Shown here: positions 19,592 to 30,214 of the stretch, piece by piece
Layout of the letters: every line of letters begins with the position of its first letter
Numbering within the stretch: the stretch's first letter is position 1
Source: Lysobacter antibioticus
GTDB lineage: Bacteria > Pseudomonadota > Gammaproteobacteria > Xanthomonadales > Xanthomonadaceae
Length of the DNA stretch: 64,000 nt
Reading direction: 5' to 3'
Assembly (NCBI RefSeq): GCF_001442535.1
Contig: NZ_CP013141.1
Span: forward strand, 3,329,771 to 3,393,770
Notes under the pieces: generated by a model
What the model was told of the DNA's origin: nothing
What the model saw: the letters and a program-made list of their open reading frames with translations, nothing else
The model's database searches: none
Program-made: the position numbers and the translations under genes

Positions 19592-19891
19592 GGTCACAAC
19601 CAAGACGCCAGATATTGTCTAGTGTGACTGCGGTAGCCCTTGCGCGCCAACGTGCAGAAAGTCAGTTTTTGTCAGCGCCGGTGTCGGCGGTTTTTCATGA
19701 CAAACGTCATGGTTTCGCGCTTTGTGCGTGCGGCGATACACGAGTCCCGCGCTGGTTCGCGGGGCATCCGTTTTGTGCGGGGCTTGCGGATTCGCGCCGA
19801 GGCGAGCGCTGCATGCGGTGTTGCGGTGCGTGCGCGGTCCCTGGCCGAGCAACTGAATGCGGCGGGACGCGCCCGCCGCATTATCGGGCGA
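19592..19891. other. Region between adaptor gene and aminopeptidase gene
   Basis: 300 bp holding the efflux operon promoter. Just past the aminopeptidase stop is a perfect hairpin, AATGCGGCGGG (19856-19866) and its complement (19872-19882), a possible minus-strand terminator lacking a T-run. Confidence 0.55.
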
Positions 19892-21277
19892 TCAGCGCGC
19901 CGAACGCGCCTTGAGCATGGCGTAGGCCGCGCGCAGGCCTTGGGCCTCGCCGCCGGCCGGGCGGCCGGGGCGGTCGGCGTCGTTCCAGCTGTACACGTCG
20001 AGATGCGCCCACGGCAGCTCGGCCGGGACGAAACGTTCGAGGTACAACGCGGCGGTGACCGAGCCGGCCATCTTCGACGGGCCGCCGTTGGCGAGGTCGG
20101 CGATCTGGCTGGTCAGGTAACGCAGGTAGGGGCGCCACAGCGGCATGCGCCACAGCGGGTCGCGCTGCTGGATGCCGGCATCGAGCCATTCGGCCGCGAG
20201 TTCGTCGCGATTGGCGAACAGCGCCGGCAGGTCCGGGCCGAGCGCGATGCGCGCCGCGCCGGTCAGGGTGGCGAAATCCAGCAGCAGCTCGGGCGACTGT
20301 TCGCCGGCATAGGTCAGCGCGTCGCAGAGGATCACCCGGCCTTCGGCATCGGTGTTGTCGATCTCCACGCTGACGCCCTGACGGGTGGCGATCACTTCGC
20401 CGGGGCGGAACGCGTCCGGGCCGACCGCGTTTTCGACCGCCGGCACCAGCAGGGTGATCCGCAGCGGCAGCTTGCGCGCCATGATCAGTTCGGCCAGGGC
20501 GATCGCGTGCGCCGCGCCGCCCATGTCCTTCTTCATCCAGCGCATGCCCTCGGCGGGCTTGAGGTCGAGGCCGCCGGTGTCGAAGCACACGCCCTTGCCG
20601 ACCAGGGCGATGTGCGGATGCGCCGGGTCGCCCCAGCGCAGCGCGATCAAACGCGGCGCGCGATGCGAGGCGCGGCCGACCGCGTGGATCGCCGGGAAGT
20701 TCTGCGCGATCAGCTCTTCACCGGTTACCACTTCGATGGCAGCGCCGTGGCGCGCGGCGATCTCGCGCGCGATCGCTTCCAGCTCGGCCGGGCCCATGTG
20801 CTCGGTCGGGGTGTTGATCAGATCGCGCACGCGCCAGCTTGCGGCAACCAGATCGAAGATTTCGTCGCGGCTTTCCGGCGTCGCATCGACCAGCAACTGC
20901 GCCGGCGCGCGAGGCGGCGCCTTGTAGCGGCTGAAGCGATAGCTGCCGATGCCCCAACCCAGGCGCAATGCGTCCAGGGTGGCGGCGTCGTGCTGGCCTT
21001 CGATGCGCCAGGTGCGCGCCGGCAGCGCGAACGGTGCGTGGCCGTAGGAATACGGATCGAGCGGATCGCCGACCCCGAGCACGCCGGCGGCGATGCGGCC
21101 GTCGCCGCCCGGAATGACCACGGCAGTGCCGGGCGTGCCGTCGAAGCCTTGTGCGTCGAGCCAGGCCACGGCCGAATCGGCCAGCGTTTCGCGCCAGGTC
21201 TTGAGCGAAGCGCGGCTGACCAGGACCAGCGGCAGAGCGTCGCTGGCGTCGTCGGTGAAACCCAGGGGCAAAGTCAT
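19892..21277 (-). CDS. M17 family leucyl aminopeptidase
   Basis: 461 aa from the ATG at 21277. A two-metal cytosolic aminopeptidase. Ligands and catalytic residues match the family: Lys228 and Asp233 in GKGVCFDTGG, Asp251 in KKDMGGAAH, and Asp310 and Glu312 in the signature NTDAEGR, with Arg314. The N-terminal domain is shorter than in E. coli PepA, giving a PepB-like size. It overlaps the upstream HAD gene by four bases, so they are coupled. Confidence 0.93.
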   Translation of the reverse strand: MTLPLGFTDDASDALPLVLVSRASLKTWRETLADSAVAWLDAQGFDGTPGTAVVIPGGDGRIAAGVLGVGDPLDPYSYGHAPFALPARTWRIEGQHDAATLDALRLGWGIGSYRFSRYKAPPRAPAQLLVDATPESRDEIFDLVAASWRVRDLINTPTEHMGPAELEAIAREIAARHGAAIEVVTGEELIAQNFPAIHAVGRASHRAPRLIALRWGDPAHPHIALVGKGVCFDTGGLDLKPAEGMRWMKKDMGGAAHAIALAELIMARKLPLRITLLVPAVENAVGPDAFRPGEVIATRQGVSVEIDNTDAEGRVILCDALTYAGEQSPELLLDFATLTGAARIALGPDLPALFANRDELAAEWLDAGIQQRDPLWRMPLWRPYLRYLTSQIADLANGGPSKMAGSVTAALYLERFVPAELPWAHLDVYSWNDADRPGRPAGGEAQGLRAAYAMLKARSAR

Positions 21278-21990
21278 GCGGCAGCGGTATCCGTGCGATG
21301 CGCCGTGTCCAGCCAGTCGGCCAGGGCGGCAAGGGTGGTGAATTCCAGGTCGGGGCGCAGCTGGGCGTGCGGCCATTGCCGGCCTTCGCGGTTGATCCAG
21401 CAAGTGCGCAGGCCGGCGCGGGCGCCGCCGACGATGTCCATCTCGATGTCGTCGCCGACGTGCAGCACCTGCGCCGGTTCGACGTCGAGGCGGGTGCAGG
21501 CGGCGTGGAAGATGCTGGCGTCGGGCTTGGCGCGGCCGTGCTCGCGCGCGCCGAGCTGGAAGCGGAACAGCGGCATCAGGCCGATGCGCTCCAGGTCGGC
21601 GTTGCCGTTGCTCAGCGCGGCCAACGGCACCCGCGCGGCCAGGCGCGCGAGTGCTTCCTCGCTGTCGGCGTAGTGCTCGACCTCGCAGCGCGCGGCGAAG
21701 AACACGTCGAAGGCCGGCGCGACCAGGGCGATGTCTTCGCCGGTCTCGCGCAGCATGTGCTCCAGGGTCAGGCGGCGCTGCTGGGTGAAATCGTGGGCCA
21801 AGTCGGGGCGCTCGGCGGCGATGCGGTCGCGCAGCTCGCGCATGGCCTGGGCCGGATAGCGTTCGGCGGTGCGCGGCGCGTGTTCGCGCAGCCAATCGCC
21901 GAGGATGCTTTCGGCCCGGATCATGACCGGGGCGATCGGCCAGATGGTGTCGTCGAGGTCGAGGGTGATGGCGCGTACGGGAAAATTCAT
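21274..21990 (-). CDS. HAD-superfamily phosphatase (YigB-like)
   Basis: 238 aa. Motif I is TLDLDDT (Asp11, Asp13), motif II ALSNGN, motif III a lysine in GRAKPD, and motif IV HVGDDIEMDIVGG. The helical cap between motifs I and II is of subclass IA. YigB-type enzymes dephosphorylate FMN and small sugar phosphates; the exact substrate is inferred only from similarity. First gene of a two-gene unit with the aminopeptidase. Confidence 0.88.
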   Translation of the reverse strand: MNFPVRAITLDLDDTIWPIAPVMIRAESILGDWLREHAPRTAERYPAQAMRELRDRIAAERPDLAHDFTQQRRLTLEHMLRETGEDIALVAPAFDVFFAARCEVEHYADSEEALARLAARVPLAALSNGNADLERIGLMPLFRFQLGAREHGRAKPDASIFHAACTRLDVEPAQVLHVGDDIEMDIVGGARAGLRTCWINREGRQWPHAQLRPDLEFTTLAALADWLDTAHRTDTAAA

Positions 21991-22154
21991 GGCGGCATTT
22001 TAGCGCGCCGCGGCCATGGGTTTGGGCGATGCCGCCCCGGAAACGCTGACAGGGGCGGGTGGATCGCAATACGGGTGCCCGCCGACGCGCGGCTGTATTC
22101 AGGAAAGTGCGCCCAGGCCGACCCTGCCGGATCGGCGCGCGGATCGCCGCCGCG

Positions 22155-23300
22155 TCACTCCAGCAGCTTGGACCAGCCCTCGAGCCCTTCGATGCGCGCC
22201 AGCACCAGCTTCACACAGACCAGCATCGGCACGGCGAGCAGCAGGCCGATGATTCCCCACAGCCAGCCGAACAGCATCAGCGCCAGGATCAGCACCAGCG
22301 GCGACAGGCGCATGCTGCGGCCGAGCACGATCGGGGTGACCGCCTGCGACTCGATCGCGTGCAGCAGCAGATAGACGCCGGCCGGCAACAGCGACGGCAG
22401 CAATTCGTCGAACGCGACCAGGCCGGTCATCAGCATGATCAGCATGCCGATCAGCGGGCCGACGAAGGGGGCGAAGTTGAGGATCGCCGCCATCGTGCCC
22501 CACAGCAGCGACTCCTGCAGCGGCACGCCGAGCGCATACAACGCGCCGGCCAGGGCCAGGCCGAGGCCGCTGTTGATCAGGGTGATCGTAAGCACGTAGC
22601 GCGAGATCTCGCGCTCGATCGAATGCAGGATGTCGATCGTCAGTTTTTTCTGCTGCGGCCCCGGCAGCAGCGCGATCGCGTTGCGCTGCAGGGACTCGCC
22701 ATAAACCATGAAGAAGAAAGTCAGCAGCACCACGGCCAACACCTGGGCGACGTACTTCGGCGTCGAGGTCAGCGCGCGGTAGGGGTCGTTGAGTTCGGTC
22801 TTGATCACCTGTACCGGCTTGCTGGTGCTTTCGCCGCCGGCGGCGCGCGCGATGTTCTGCGCGGCGCGATTGGCCTCCTGCATCGGCTTGGTCATCTCGC
22901 GCAGTTTCGGCGCCAGCTGTTTCATCTCGCGCGGGACCTGGCGCACCCACTCGCTGGCCGGCTCGACCAGTTGCAGGGCGAGCACGCCGGAAATCGCCAG
23001 CCCGCCGACGATCACCGCCACCGCGCCGACCACACGCGGCAGATAGAGTTTCTGCAGCAGGCGCAGGATCGGGTTGCCGACCAGGGCGAAGAAGGCCGCC
23101 AACAGGATCGGCAGGATCAGTTCCTGGGCCGCCCACAAGGTGTAGCCGACCGCGAGCACGGCGAGTATGTACAGCGGCACCGGCGCTTTCGGCCGCGGCG
23201 TCGCGGCGGCGGCGGGCTCGGGCTCGCTATCGCCCGGCGGAGGTTCGGCCGAGTCCGGCTCGATGGGCGCGGCAGGCGGTTGCGGTGCGGAGGTGCTCAA
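22155..23300 (-). CDS. AI-2E/PerM family transporter
   Basis: 381 aa. A Pro/Glu-rich cytoplasmic N-terminus (about 40 residues) is followed by a PerM-type arrangement of about seven to eight helices with a long amphipathic segment (LVEPASEWVRQVPREMKQLA) after the third. The conserved end is PMLVCVKLVLARIEGLEGW. Members move diverse solutes, and one exports autoinducer-2. Its start overlaps the preceding gene by four bases, making it the last gene of a four-gene operon. Confidence 0.88.
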   Translation of the reverse strand: MSTSAPQPPAAPIEPDSAEPPPGDSEPEPAAAATPRPKAPVPLYILAVLAVGYTLWAAQELILPILLAAFFALVGNPILRLLQKLYLPRVVGAVAVIVGGLAISGVLALQLVEPASEWVRQVPREMKQLAPKLREMTKPMQEANRAAQNIARAAGGESTSKPVQVIKTELNDPYRALTSTPKYVAQVLAVVLLTFFFMVYGESLQRNAIALLPGPQQKKLTIDILHSIEREISRYVLTITLINSGLGLALAGALYALGVPLQESLLWGTMAAILNFAPFVGPLIGMLIMLMTGLVAFDELLPSLLPAGVYLLLHAIESQAVTPIVLGRSMRLSPLVLILALMLFGWLWGIIGLLLAVPMLVCVKLVLARIEGLEGWSKLLE

Positions 23301-23734
23301 GGCTCGATCGATTCGGTGCGGTCGTTGCGCGCACTGTGCGCCGTCGTCCGCGGCGGCGCCACTGTCGTCAGCCCGGGCGCGACCGCGCCGCTGGCTTCGG
23401 CGACGGCCTCGGCGTTGTCGGCGGCGTGTCCGGCCTCGCCGGCGGCGCGACCGGCCTGGTCGGCCGCGTTCTGCGCACTGCTGCCGGCGAACAGGCCCGA
23501 CAGCATGGTGATGATCTGCATCAGGTTGCTGCTCTTGGCTGCGATCTTGACCGGTTCGGCGCGGCCCATCAAAAAACCGCTGACCAGGCCGGCGATGACG
23601 ATCCGGCCCGGCGTCCAGGCCTCGTGCCAGCGGGCCTTGAGCAAGGCCTTGCGTTCGAGCGCCTGCTCGTAGCGGCCTTCGAGCAGGTGTTCGCGTTTGT
23701 GCACGCGTCGTTGCAGTCGTTCGAACCGGCTCAT
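23297..23734 (-). CDS. Small conserved membrane-associated protein (YqjK-position)
   Basis: 145 aa from the ATG at 23734. An Arg/Lys-rich helical N-terminus (RLQRRVHKREHLLEGRYEQA), one short hydrophobic segment (GRIVIAGLVSGFLMG), and an Ala-rich low-complexity C-terminus. It occupies the place of yqjK in yqjD-yqjE-yqjK operons. Function unknown. It overlaps both neighbours by four bases. Confidence 0.7.
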   Translation of the reverse strand: MSRFERLQRRVHKREHLLEGRYEQALERKALLKARWHEAWTPGRIVIAGLVSGFLMGRAEPVKIAAKSSNLMQIITMLSGLFAGSSAQNAADQAGRAAGEAGHAADNAEAVAEASGAVAPGLTTVAPPRTTAHSARNDRTESIEP

Positions 23735-24276
23735 GGCGCCTTCCCGTCGTCCTTGCCGTGATAGCGGGCCGCGTGACCGGCGTCGGCGGCCAGATGCGCC
23801 TGCAGTTCCTCGTCGTCGAGGTCGCCCATGCCCAAGCGCCGCAACTGGCGGCGGGTGGCGTGCAGGCGGGTGAACTCGAAGTAATGCAGCGCCTGCCACA
23901 CCCCGACCGCGGTCACGACCAGGCTCAGCCCGGACGCGGCCAACATCGAGGCCAGCCACGACCAGCCCAGCACGCCCTGCAGCAGCGCGATCAGCGCCGC
24001 CATCAGCAGCAGCCAGGACGATGCGCCGAACACGATCGCCACGCTGACCCAGAGCAGGGCGCGGCCGAGCGCGCTGCGGGCGAGGGCGAAGTCGGCGATC
24101 AACAGACCGCGCAGGGCGCGGCCGGTGTCGATCGCCGCCGACAGGCCTTCGCGGCCGGCATCGCGGATCTCGCGATACGAGTCCTCGATCGACGGCCCCC
24201 GGCCCTGCCCGGCAGAGTCGGGGCTGTCGTCGCCGCCTGAAGCGGAGTGCGGGCCGCTGCGGCTGGGATCGCTCAC
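23731..24276 (-). CDS. Phage holin-like membrane protein (YqjE family)
   Basis: 181 aa. A disordered Ser/Gly-rich N-terminus is followed by a helix (SYREIRDAGREGLSAAIDTG), two transmembrane helices (about 74-95 and 100-125), and a charged C-terminus with LGMGDLDDEELQAHL. This architecture fits the YqjE/holin-superfamily-III proteins that sit beside DUF883 genes. Function unknown; probably inner membrane. Confidence 0.8.
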   Translation of the reverse strand: MSDPSRSGPHSASGGDDSPDSAGQGRGPSIEDSYREIRDAGREGLSAAIDTGRALRGLLIADFALARSALGRALLWVSVAIVFGASSWLLLMAALIALLQGVLGWSWLASMLAASGLSLVVTAVGVWQALHYFEFTRLHATRRQLRRLGMGDLDDEELQAHLAADAGHAARYHGKDDGKAP

Positions 24277-24278
24277 GC

Positions 24279-24641
24279 TTACTTATCGCTGCCGCGGGCG
24301 AGCTTGGCGATGATGAAGCCGGCTGCGAAGGCGACGCCGAACGAAGCCAGCGGCCGTTCGCGCACGAGTTCGGCGGCGCTTTCGATCAGGTCGCGGCCCT
24401 TGTCCATGAGGGCGTCGACCTGCTCGCGCGCGGCGCCGCCGGCATGTTCGGCGGCGGCGATGCCGGCCAGCGCGCTGTCGGCGAGGTCGGACTTCACATT
24501 GGCCTTGCCGAGCTTGAGCTCCTCGCCCGCGACGCCGGCGGCGCTGCGGATGGCTTCGCCTGCGTCGCTGGCGGCCTGCTTGAGGTGGGTACCGGCCTGG
24601 CCGAGGTTGGTCTTGATGGCGTCGGTCGAAGTGGGGGTCAT
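24279..24641 (-). CDS. DUF883 (YqjD/ElaB) family protein
   Basis: 120 aa. A long amphipathic helix (residues 10-95) ends in a C-terminal tail anchor (LASFGVAFAAGFIIAKLA). GGAGGAAC-type Shine-Dalgarno (GGAGG, 13 bases upstream). E. coli YqjD and ElaB are C-tail anchored inner-membrane proteins that bind stationary-phase ribosomes and are stress-induced. First gene of the operon leading to the AI-2E transporter. Confidence 0.88.
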   Translation of the reverse strand: MTPTSTDAIKTNLGQAGTHLKQAASDAGEAIRSAAGVAGEELKLGKANVKSDLADSALAGIAAAEHAGGAAREQVDALMDKGRDLIESAAELVRERPLASFGVAFAAGFIIAKLARGSDK

Positions 24642-24807
24642 CGTGGTGTTCCTCCGTGCTGCATGGATGAACCGCTGAACGAGTCCAGGGTTCTAGCGGG
24701 CCGTCGACGTGCCGGGCGGTCCCGGCCCTCGGCGGCATTGATCGGATCGCGCCGCGGTGCGACGCGCATTCATGCCGATGGCAACGGCGCAGGATGCCCC
24801 CGCGACG

Positions 24808-26244
<1,437 letters not shown>

Positions 26245-27083
26245 CGAGTCGCTGTTCCGGTCAACGGTGAAAGGGATGGGGGCAGAACACAGAGATCGTG
26301 GCGCCGCCGCAGGCGATCAAGCCCGCGCGCTGGCAGGGGCTTGGACCGCGTCGGCGCGATCTCGTTCAGTGTCGTGGCCAGTGTCGGAGAATGCGAATAA
26401 ATAGCCGATGAAGTACCCGCGCGTATCGTGTCGCCGCGGCCTCGCCGCGCGCGCGCCGCCTGGTCGCGCCGAAATTGGAATGCGTGACCGCGCCAACACT
26501 GACAAAGCGTGATAGCCATCAAAAAGCCGTTGACTTCCAGAAACACCGGGCGTAGCTTGAAGTCTCTGCGAGGCCACAACATCTAGTGGTCGGCTTCGTG
26601 GAAGGAGCCCAAGCATAGGGGTTCAGCTTGGGTCGGTCGGTGCGTAGCCTTGATAGCGAGCGGGCGCATGACGGGAACAGGCGCGAACCGCAAAGACCAG
26701 CCAAATACCGCACGTGGCGCGTAATCAACGCGAACGCGTGCGTCGCCGTCGGCGGGGGGCTGGCGGCGGCTCCGAAACCCGGTTCCGGCCCGCCGGCGCC
26801 AGGCAGCAGTACCCGCACACGCTGTACACGCGCGACTCGATACATGGATGAGCTGACGGCAGTAAAGCGAACGCAACGCCCCGGTTACCGATTCGACCCA
26901 GGTCTCGACGAAGACCCGTTCCACCCGCAACACGCACGACCTTAGCTAAGCCCCGGCTTAGCTAAGTCCAGGCTTAGACAGACACCGGCTTTAGATAAAC
27001 CCCGGTTACCAGCACAAAAAGAAACCACCGATGGCGGGCGCAACCGAACGGCCCGCCGTCAAGATTCAGGAGACGAAACAGGC
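26245..27083. other. Long intergenic region between htrA-like gene and nrdJa
   Basis: 839 bp with no convincing gene. Several frames are open on both strands but none shows domain content or a good start. The notable structure is the tandem repeat at 26941-27005 described separately. I looked for a B12 riboswitch and an NrdR box and saw neither. Confidence 0.55.
26941..27005. promoter_or_regulatory. Four tandem 16-bp repeats upstream of nrdJa
   Basis: Units at 26941-26956, 26957-26972, 26973-26988 and 26989-27005. The first two read CTTAGCTAAGCCCCGG and CTTAGCTAAGTCCAGG; the last two are degenerate but keep CTTAG/CTTTAG and CCGG. CTTAGCTAAG is a perfect 10-bp palindrome. A position 80-140 bp before the nrdJa start suits an operator array or upstream activating element (inference). 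Confidence 0.65.
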
Positions 27084-29237
27084 ATGAGCACGGTGCGCCT
27101 CGAGGCGGTCAAGAACGCGGTGGCAGATAAAGACATCGCCCTGCAACCCGCGTCCCAGGACATCTGGGACAAGAAATACCGCCTCAAGACCAAGAGCGGC
27201 GAAGCGGTCGATAGCGATATCGATGCCACCTATCAACGCGTCGCACGCGCCCTGGCCGACGCCGAGCCCAGCGCCGAGAAGCAGCAGTACTGGTACGAGC
27301 GTTTCGTCTGGGCGCTGCGCCGCGGCGCCATCCCGGCCGGCCGCATCACCTCCAACGCCGGCGCGCTGGAGCACAAGCCCGCCACCTCGACGATCAACTG
27401 CACCGTCTCGGGCACCATCGAAGACTCGATGGACGGCATCCTCGAAAAGGTGCACGAAGCCGGCCTGACCCTCAAGGCGGGCTGCGGCATCGGCTACGAA
27501 TTCAGCACCCTGCGTCCGCGCGGCGCCTTCGTCGCCGGCGCCGGCGCCTACACCTCCGGTCCGATGTCCTTCATGGATATCTACGACAAGATGTGTTTCA
27601 CCGTGTCCTCGGCCGGCGGCCGCCGCGGCGCCCAGATGGGCACCTTCGACGTCAGCCACCCGGACGTGAAGGACTTCATCCGCGCCAAGCGCGAAGACGG
27701 CCGCCTGCGCCAGTTCAACTTGTCGCTGCTGATCACCGACGGCTTCATGGAGGCGGTCAAGACCGACGCCGACTGGCCGCTGGTGTTCCCGGTCAACATC
27801 AAGGAACAGGGCGACGTCGACCTGGAAGACCCGAACCAGGTGGTCTGGCGCGATTGGCCGACCACCCGCAACTACGTGGTCCGCGAGGACGGCCTAGTCG
27901 CGTGCAAGATCTACGGCCACATCCGCGCCCGCCATCTGTGGGACATGATCATGGTCTCGACGTACGACTACGCCGAGCCCGGGTTCATCCTGATCGACCG
28001 TGTCAACGAGATGAACAACAACTGGTGGTGCGAGACCATCCGCGCGACCAACCCCTGCGGCGAGCAGCCGCTGCCGCCGTACGGTGCCTGTCTGCTGGGT
28101 TCGGTCAACCTGACCAAGTTCGTCCGCAACGCCTTCACCGATCGGGCCGAGTTCGATTGGGAGGAATACAAGGAAGTCGTGCGCGTGTTCACCCGCATGC
28201 TCGACAACGTGGTCGAGGTCAACGGCCTGCCGCTGGAACAGCAGCGCGCCGAGATCATGCGCAAGCGCCGCCACGGCATGGGCTTCCTGGGCCTGGGCAG
28301 CACCGTGACCATGCTGCGCATGAAGTACGGCTCGGCCGAGTCCTGCGAGTTCACCGACCGCATCGCCCGCGAAATGGCCGTGGCCGGTTGGGAAATGGGC
28401 CTGGCCCTGTCCAAGGAGAAGGGCCCGGCCCCGATCATGGAAGAGCGCTTCGCCGTCACCGCCGAGATGCTGCGCAAGCGCCCGGAGATGAAGGCCGACG
28501 GCTGGAAGATCGGCCAGGAGATCCCGGGCAAGGTCCTGCACGCCAAGTACTCGCGCTACATGCAGCGGGTGGCCGGCGTGGCCCCGGAGCTGGTCGAGGA
28601 GCTGGCCGACATCGGCGCCCGCTTCACCCACCACAGTTCGATCGCCCCGACCGGCACCATTTCGCTGTCGCTGGCCAACAACGCCTCCAACGGCATCGAG
28701 CCCTCGTTCGCCCACCACTACAGCCGCAACGTGATCCGCGAAGGCAAGAAGTCCAAGGAAAAGGTCGACGTCTATTCCTTCGAGCTGCTGGCCTACCGCG
28801 AGCTGATCAACGCCAAGGCGATGCCGTTCAGCGAAGAAGCCGAGGCCAAGCTGCCCGACTACTTCATTTCCGCCGACGACATCACCCCGAAGGAACACGT
28901 CGACGTCCAGGCCGCCGCGCAGAAGTGGGTCGACAGCTCGATTTCGAAGACCGCGAACGTCCCCACGGACTACCCGTACGAGGACTTCAAGGACATCTAC
29001 CGCTACGCCCACGAGCAGGGCCTCAAGGGCTGCACCACCTTCCGCTTCAACCCGGCCGCCTTCCAGGGCGTGCTGGTCAAGGAAGCCGACCTGGAAAACA
29101 CCACCTACCGCTTCGAGCTCGAAGACGGCAGCGTGCTCGAGGTCAAGGGCAACGAGCAGATCGAATACGACGGCGAGATGCACACCGCCGCCAACCTGTT
29201 CGACGCGCTCAAGGAAGGGTATTACGGCAAGTTCTGA
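27084..29237 (+). CDS. nrdJa: Adenosylcobalamin-dependent ribonucleotide reductase, large part (NrdJa)
   Basis: 717 aa from the ATG at 27084, preceded by CAGGAGACGAA. It contains the class II catalytic barrel: the first redox cysteine in STINCTVSG (Cys106), the active-site loop NPCGEQPLPPYG with the thiyl-radical cysteine (Cys325) and Glu327, and the phosphate-binding PTGTISLS. It reduces ribonucleotides to deoxyribonucleotides using coenzyme B12 and needs no oxygen. The C-terminal redox cysteines are absent because that part is encoded separately as nrdJb, as known for Pseudomonas aeruginosa. Confidence 0.94.
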   Translation: MSTVRLEAVKNAVADKDIALQPASQDIWDKKYRLKTKSGEAVDSDIDATYQRVARALADAEPSAEKQQYWYERFVWALRRGAIPAGRITSNAGALEHKPATSTINCTVSGTIEDSMDGILEKVHEAGLTLKAGCGIGYEFSTLRPRGAFVAGAGAYTSGPMSFMDIYDKMCFTVSSAGGRRGAQMGTFDVSHPDVKDFIRAKREDGRLRQFNLSLLITDGFMEAVKTDADWPLVFPVNIKEQGDVDLEDPNQVVWRDWPTTRNYVVREDGLVACKIYGHIRARHLWDMIMVSTYDYAEPGFILIDRVNEMNNNWWCETIRATNPCGEQPLPPYGACLLGSVNLTKFVRNAFTDRAEFDWEEYKEVVRVFTRMLDNVVEVNGLPLEQQRAEIMRKRRHGMGFLGLGSTVTMLRMKYGSAESCEFTDRIAREMAVAGWEMGLALSKEKGPAPIMEERFAVTAEMLRKRPEMKADGWKIGQEIPGKVLHAKYSRYMQRVAGVAPELVEELADIGARFTHHSSIAPTGTISLSLANNASNGIEPSFAHHYSRNVIREGKKSKEKVDVYSFELLAYRELINAKAMPFSEEAEAKLPDYFISADDITPKEHVDVQAAAQKWVDSSISKTANVPTDYPYEDFKDIYRYAHEQGLKGCTTFRFNPAAFQGVLVKEADLENTTYRFELEDGSVLEVKGNEQIEYDGEMHTAANLFDALKEGYYGKF

Positions 29238-29507
29238 TCGGCGCACTTGAGCGCCCGCCCGGTCCGCCGGGCGCGCGCGGCAGGTGAGTACGATCACGCA
29301 GTACGGGCACGGCGGCCGTTACGCCGGACGCGGAATTCAGGCCGATTCCGCGTTCATCCGCCAGGTTTCGCCGCGACGGCCTCGGGCGCTGAAGACCGAC
29401 CCCTGTCTACGCCCGCGCAGCAGGTATAGCATCGCTCCGGCAAGACCCCGATTACACGTACCGCGTACGTACCGCCCATTAGAAAAAACGCCCACGAGGA
29501 GGGCACC

Positions 29508-30059
29508 ATGAGCAACGGTAATGGAGTGACGGCGACCCTGACCCAGGCCGCCGAGAACGTCAAAGAAACGGCGTCCAACATCGGCAGCGCCATCGCCAAC
29601 CGCGCCGAGGAAGCCGTGGCTTCGGTCAAGAAGACCGCGACCAAGGCCCGCAAGGCCGCCAAGAAGGCCGTCGGCACGGCCAAGAAGAAGCTCGCGACCG
29701 CCAGCGCCAAGGCGAAGAAGGAAGCGACCGCGCTGAAGGCCAAGGCCACCGGCAAGAAGCCGGCCAAGAAGGCTGCGAAGAAGGCCGCCAAGAAAGCGAC
29801 CAAGAAAGCCACGGCCAAGAAAGCCGTGAAGAAGGCCGCGAAGAAGGCGACCAAGGCGGTCAAGAAGGTAGCGAAGAAGGCGGCCAAGGCCGTCAAGAAG
29901 GCGACCGCCAAGAAGGCTCCGGCGAAGAAGGCCGCAGCCAAGAAGGCGCCGGCCAAGAAAGCCGCCGTGAAGAAGGCCGCCAAGAAGGCTGCGGTAAAGA
30001 AGGCCGCGAAGAAGGCACCGGCGAAGAAGGCTGCCAAGAAGGCCGCGAAGAAGCGTTGA
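29508..30059 (+). CDS. Histone H1-like Lys/Ala-rich DNA-binding protein
   Basis: 183 aa with a perfect AGGAGG ribosome site. Residues 1-45 are an acidic-to-neutral helical segment (TQAAENVKETASNIGSAIAN). The remainder consists almost entirely of KKA, AKKA and PAKKA repeats, as in eukaryotic H1 tails and bacterial AlgP/HctB-type proteins. It probably binds and compacts DNA non-specifically. It lies between the two halves of the split ribonucleotide reductase, all on the same strand, suggesting co-expression with DNA precursor synthesis. Confidence 0.88.
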   Translation: MSNGNGVTATLTQAAENVKETASNIGSAIANRAEEAVASVKKTATKARKAAKKAVGTAKKKLATASAKAKKEATALKAKATGKKPAKKAAKKAAKKATKKATAKKAVKKAAKKATKAVKKVAKKAAKAVKKATAKKAPAKKAAAKKAPAKKAAVKKAAKKAAVKKAAKKAPAKKAAKKAAKKR

Positions 30060-30082
30060 TCGATAGGCGCCTCGCGTTTCCG

Positions 30083-30107
30083 CCCTCTCCCGCGCCGCGG
30101 GAGAGGG
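30083..30107. repeat. Perfect 25-bp palindrome CCCTCTCCCGCG-C-CGCGGGAGAGGG
   Basis: Twelve-base arms around a single C, directly after the H1-like gene. No T-run follows. A weaker relative lies at 5629-5665. It could attenuate transcription into nrdJb or protect the mRNA 3' end. Confidence 0.7.
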
Positions 30108-30214
30108 TCGGGGCGACGGCCGCCGGCCGGAACCGTCCGGTCCCCTGAGGTATCCGCGTCACCCGTTCAGCGCCACCACACAAGAACAAGCACGAAGCAC
30201 CAGGAGTCGGGCCC

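Noticed and set aside
26519..26945. Several 60-116 codon frames before nrdJa
   Set aside because: Overlapping frames on both strands, no ribosome site and no recognisable content.
26941..27083. B12 riboswitch before nrdJa
   Set aside because: No B12-box-like sequence or matching fold was seen; B12-using enzymes often lack one.
29508..30059. Low-complexity artefact rather than a gene
   Set aside because: A perfect AGGAGG site, a non-repetitive N-terminus and a defined stop support a real H1-like gene.
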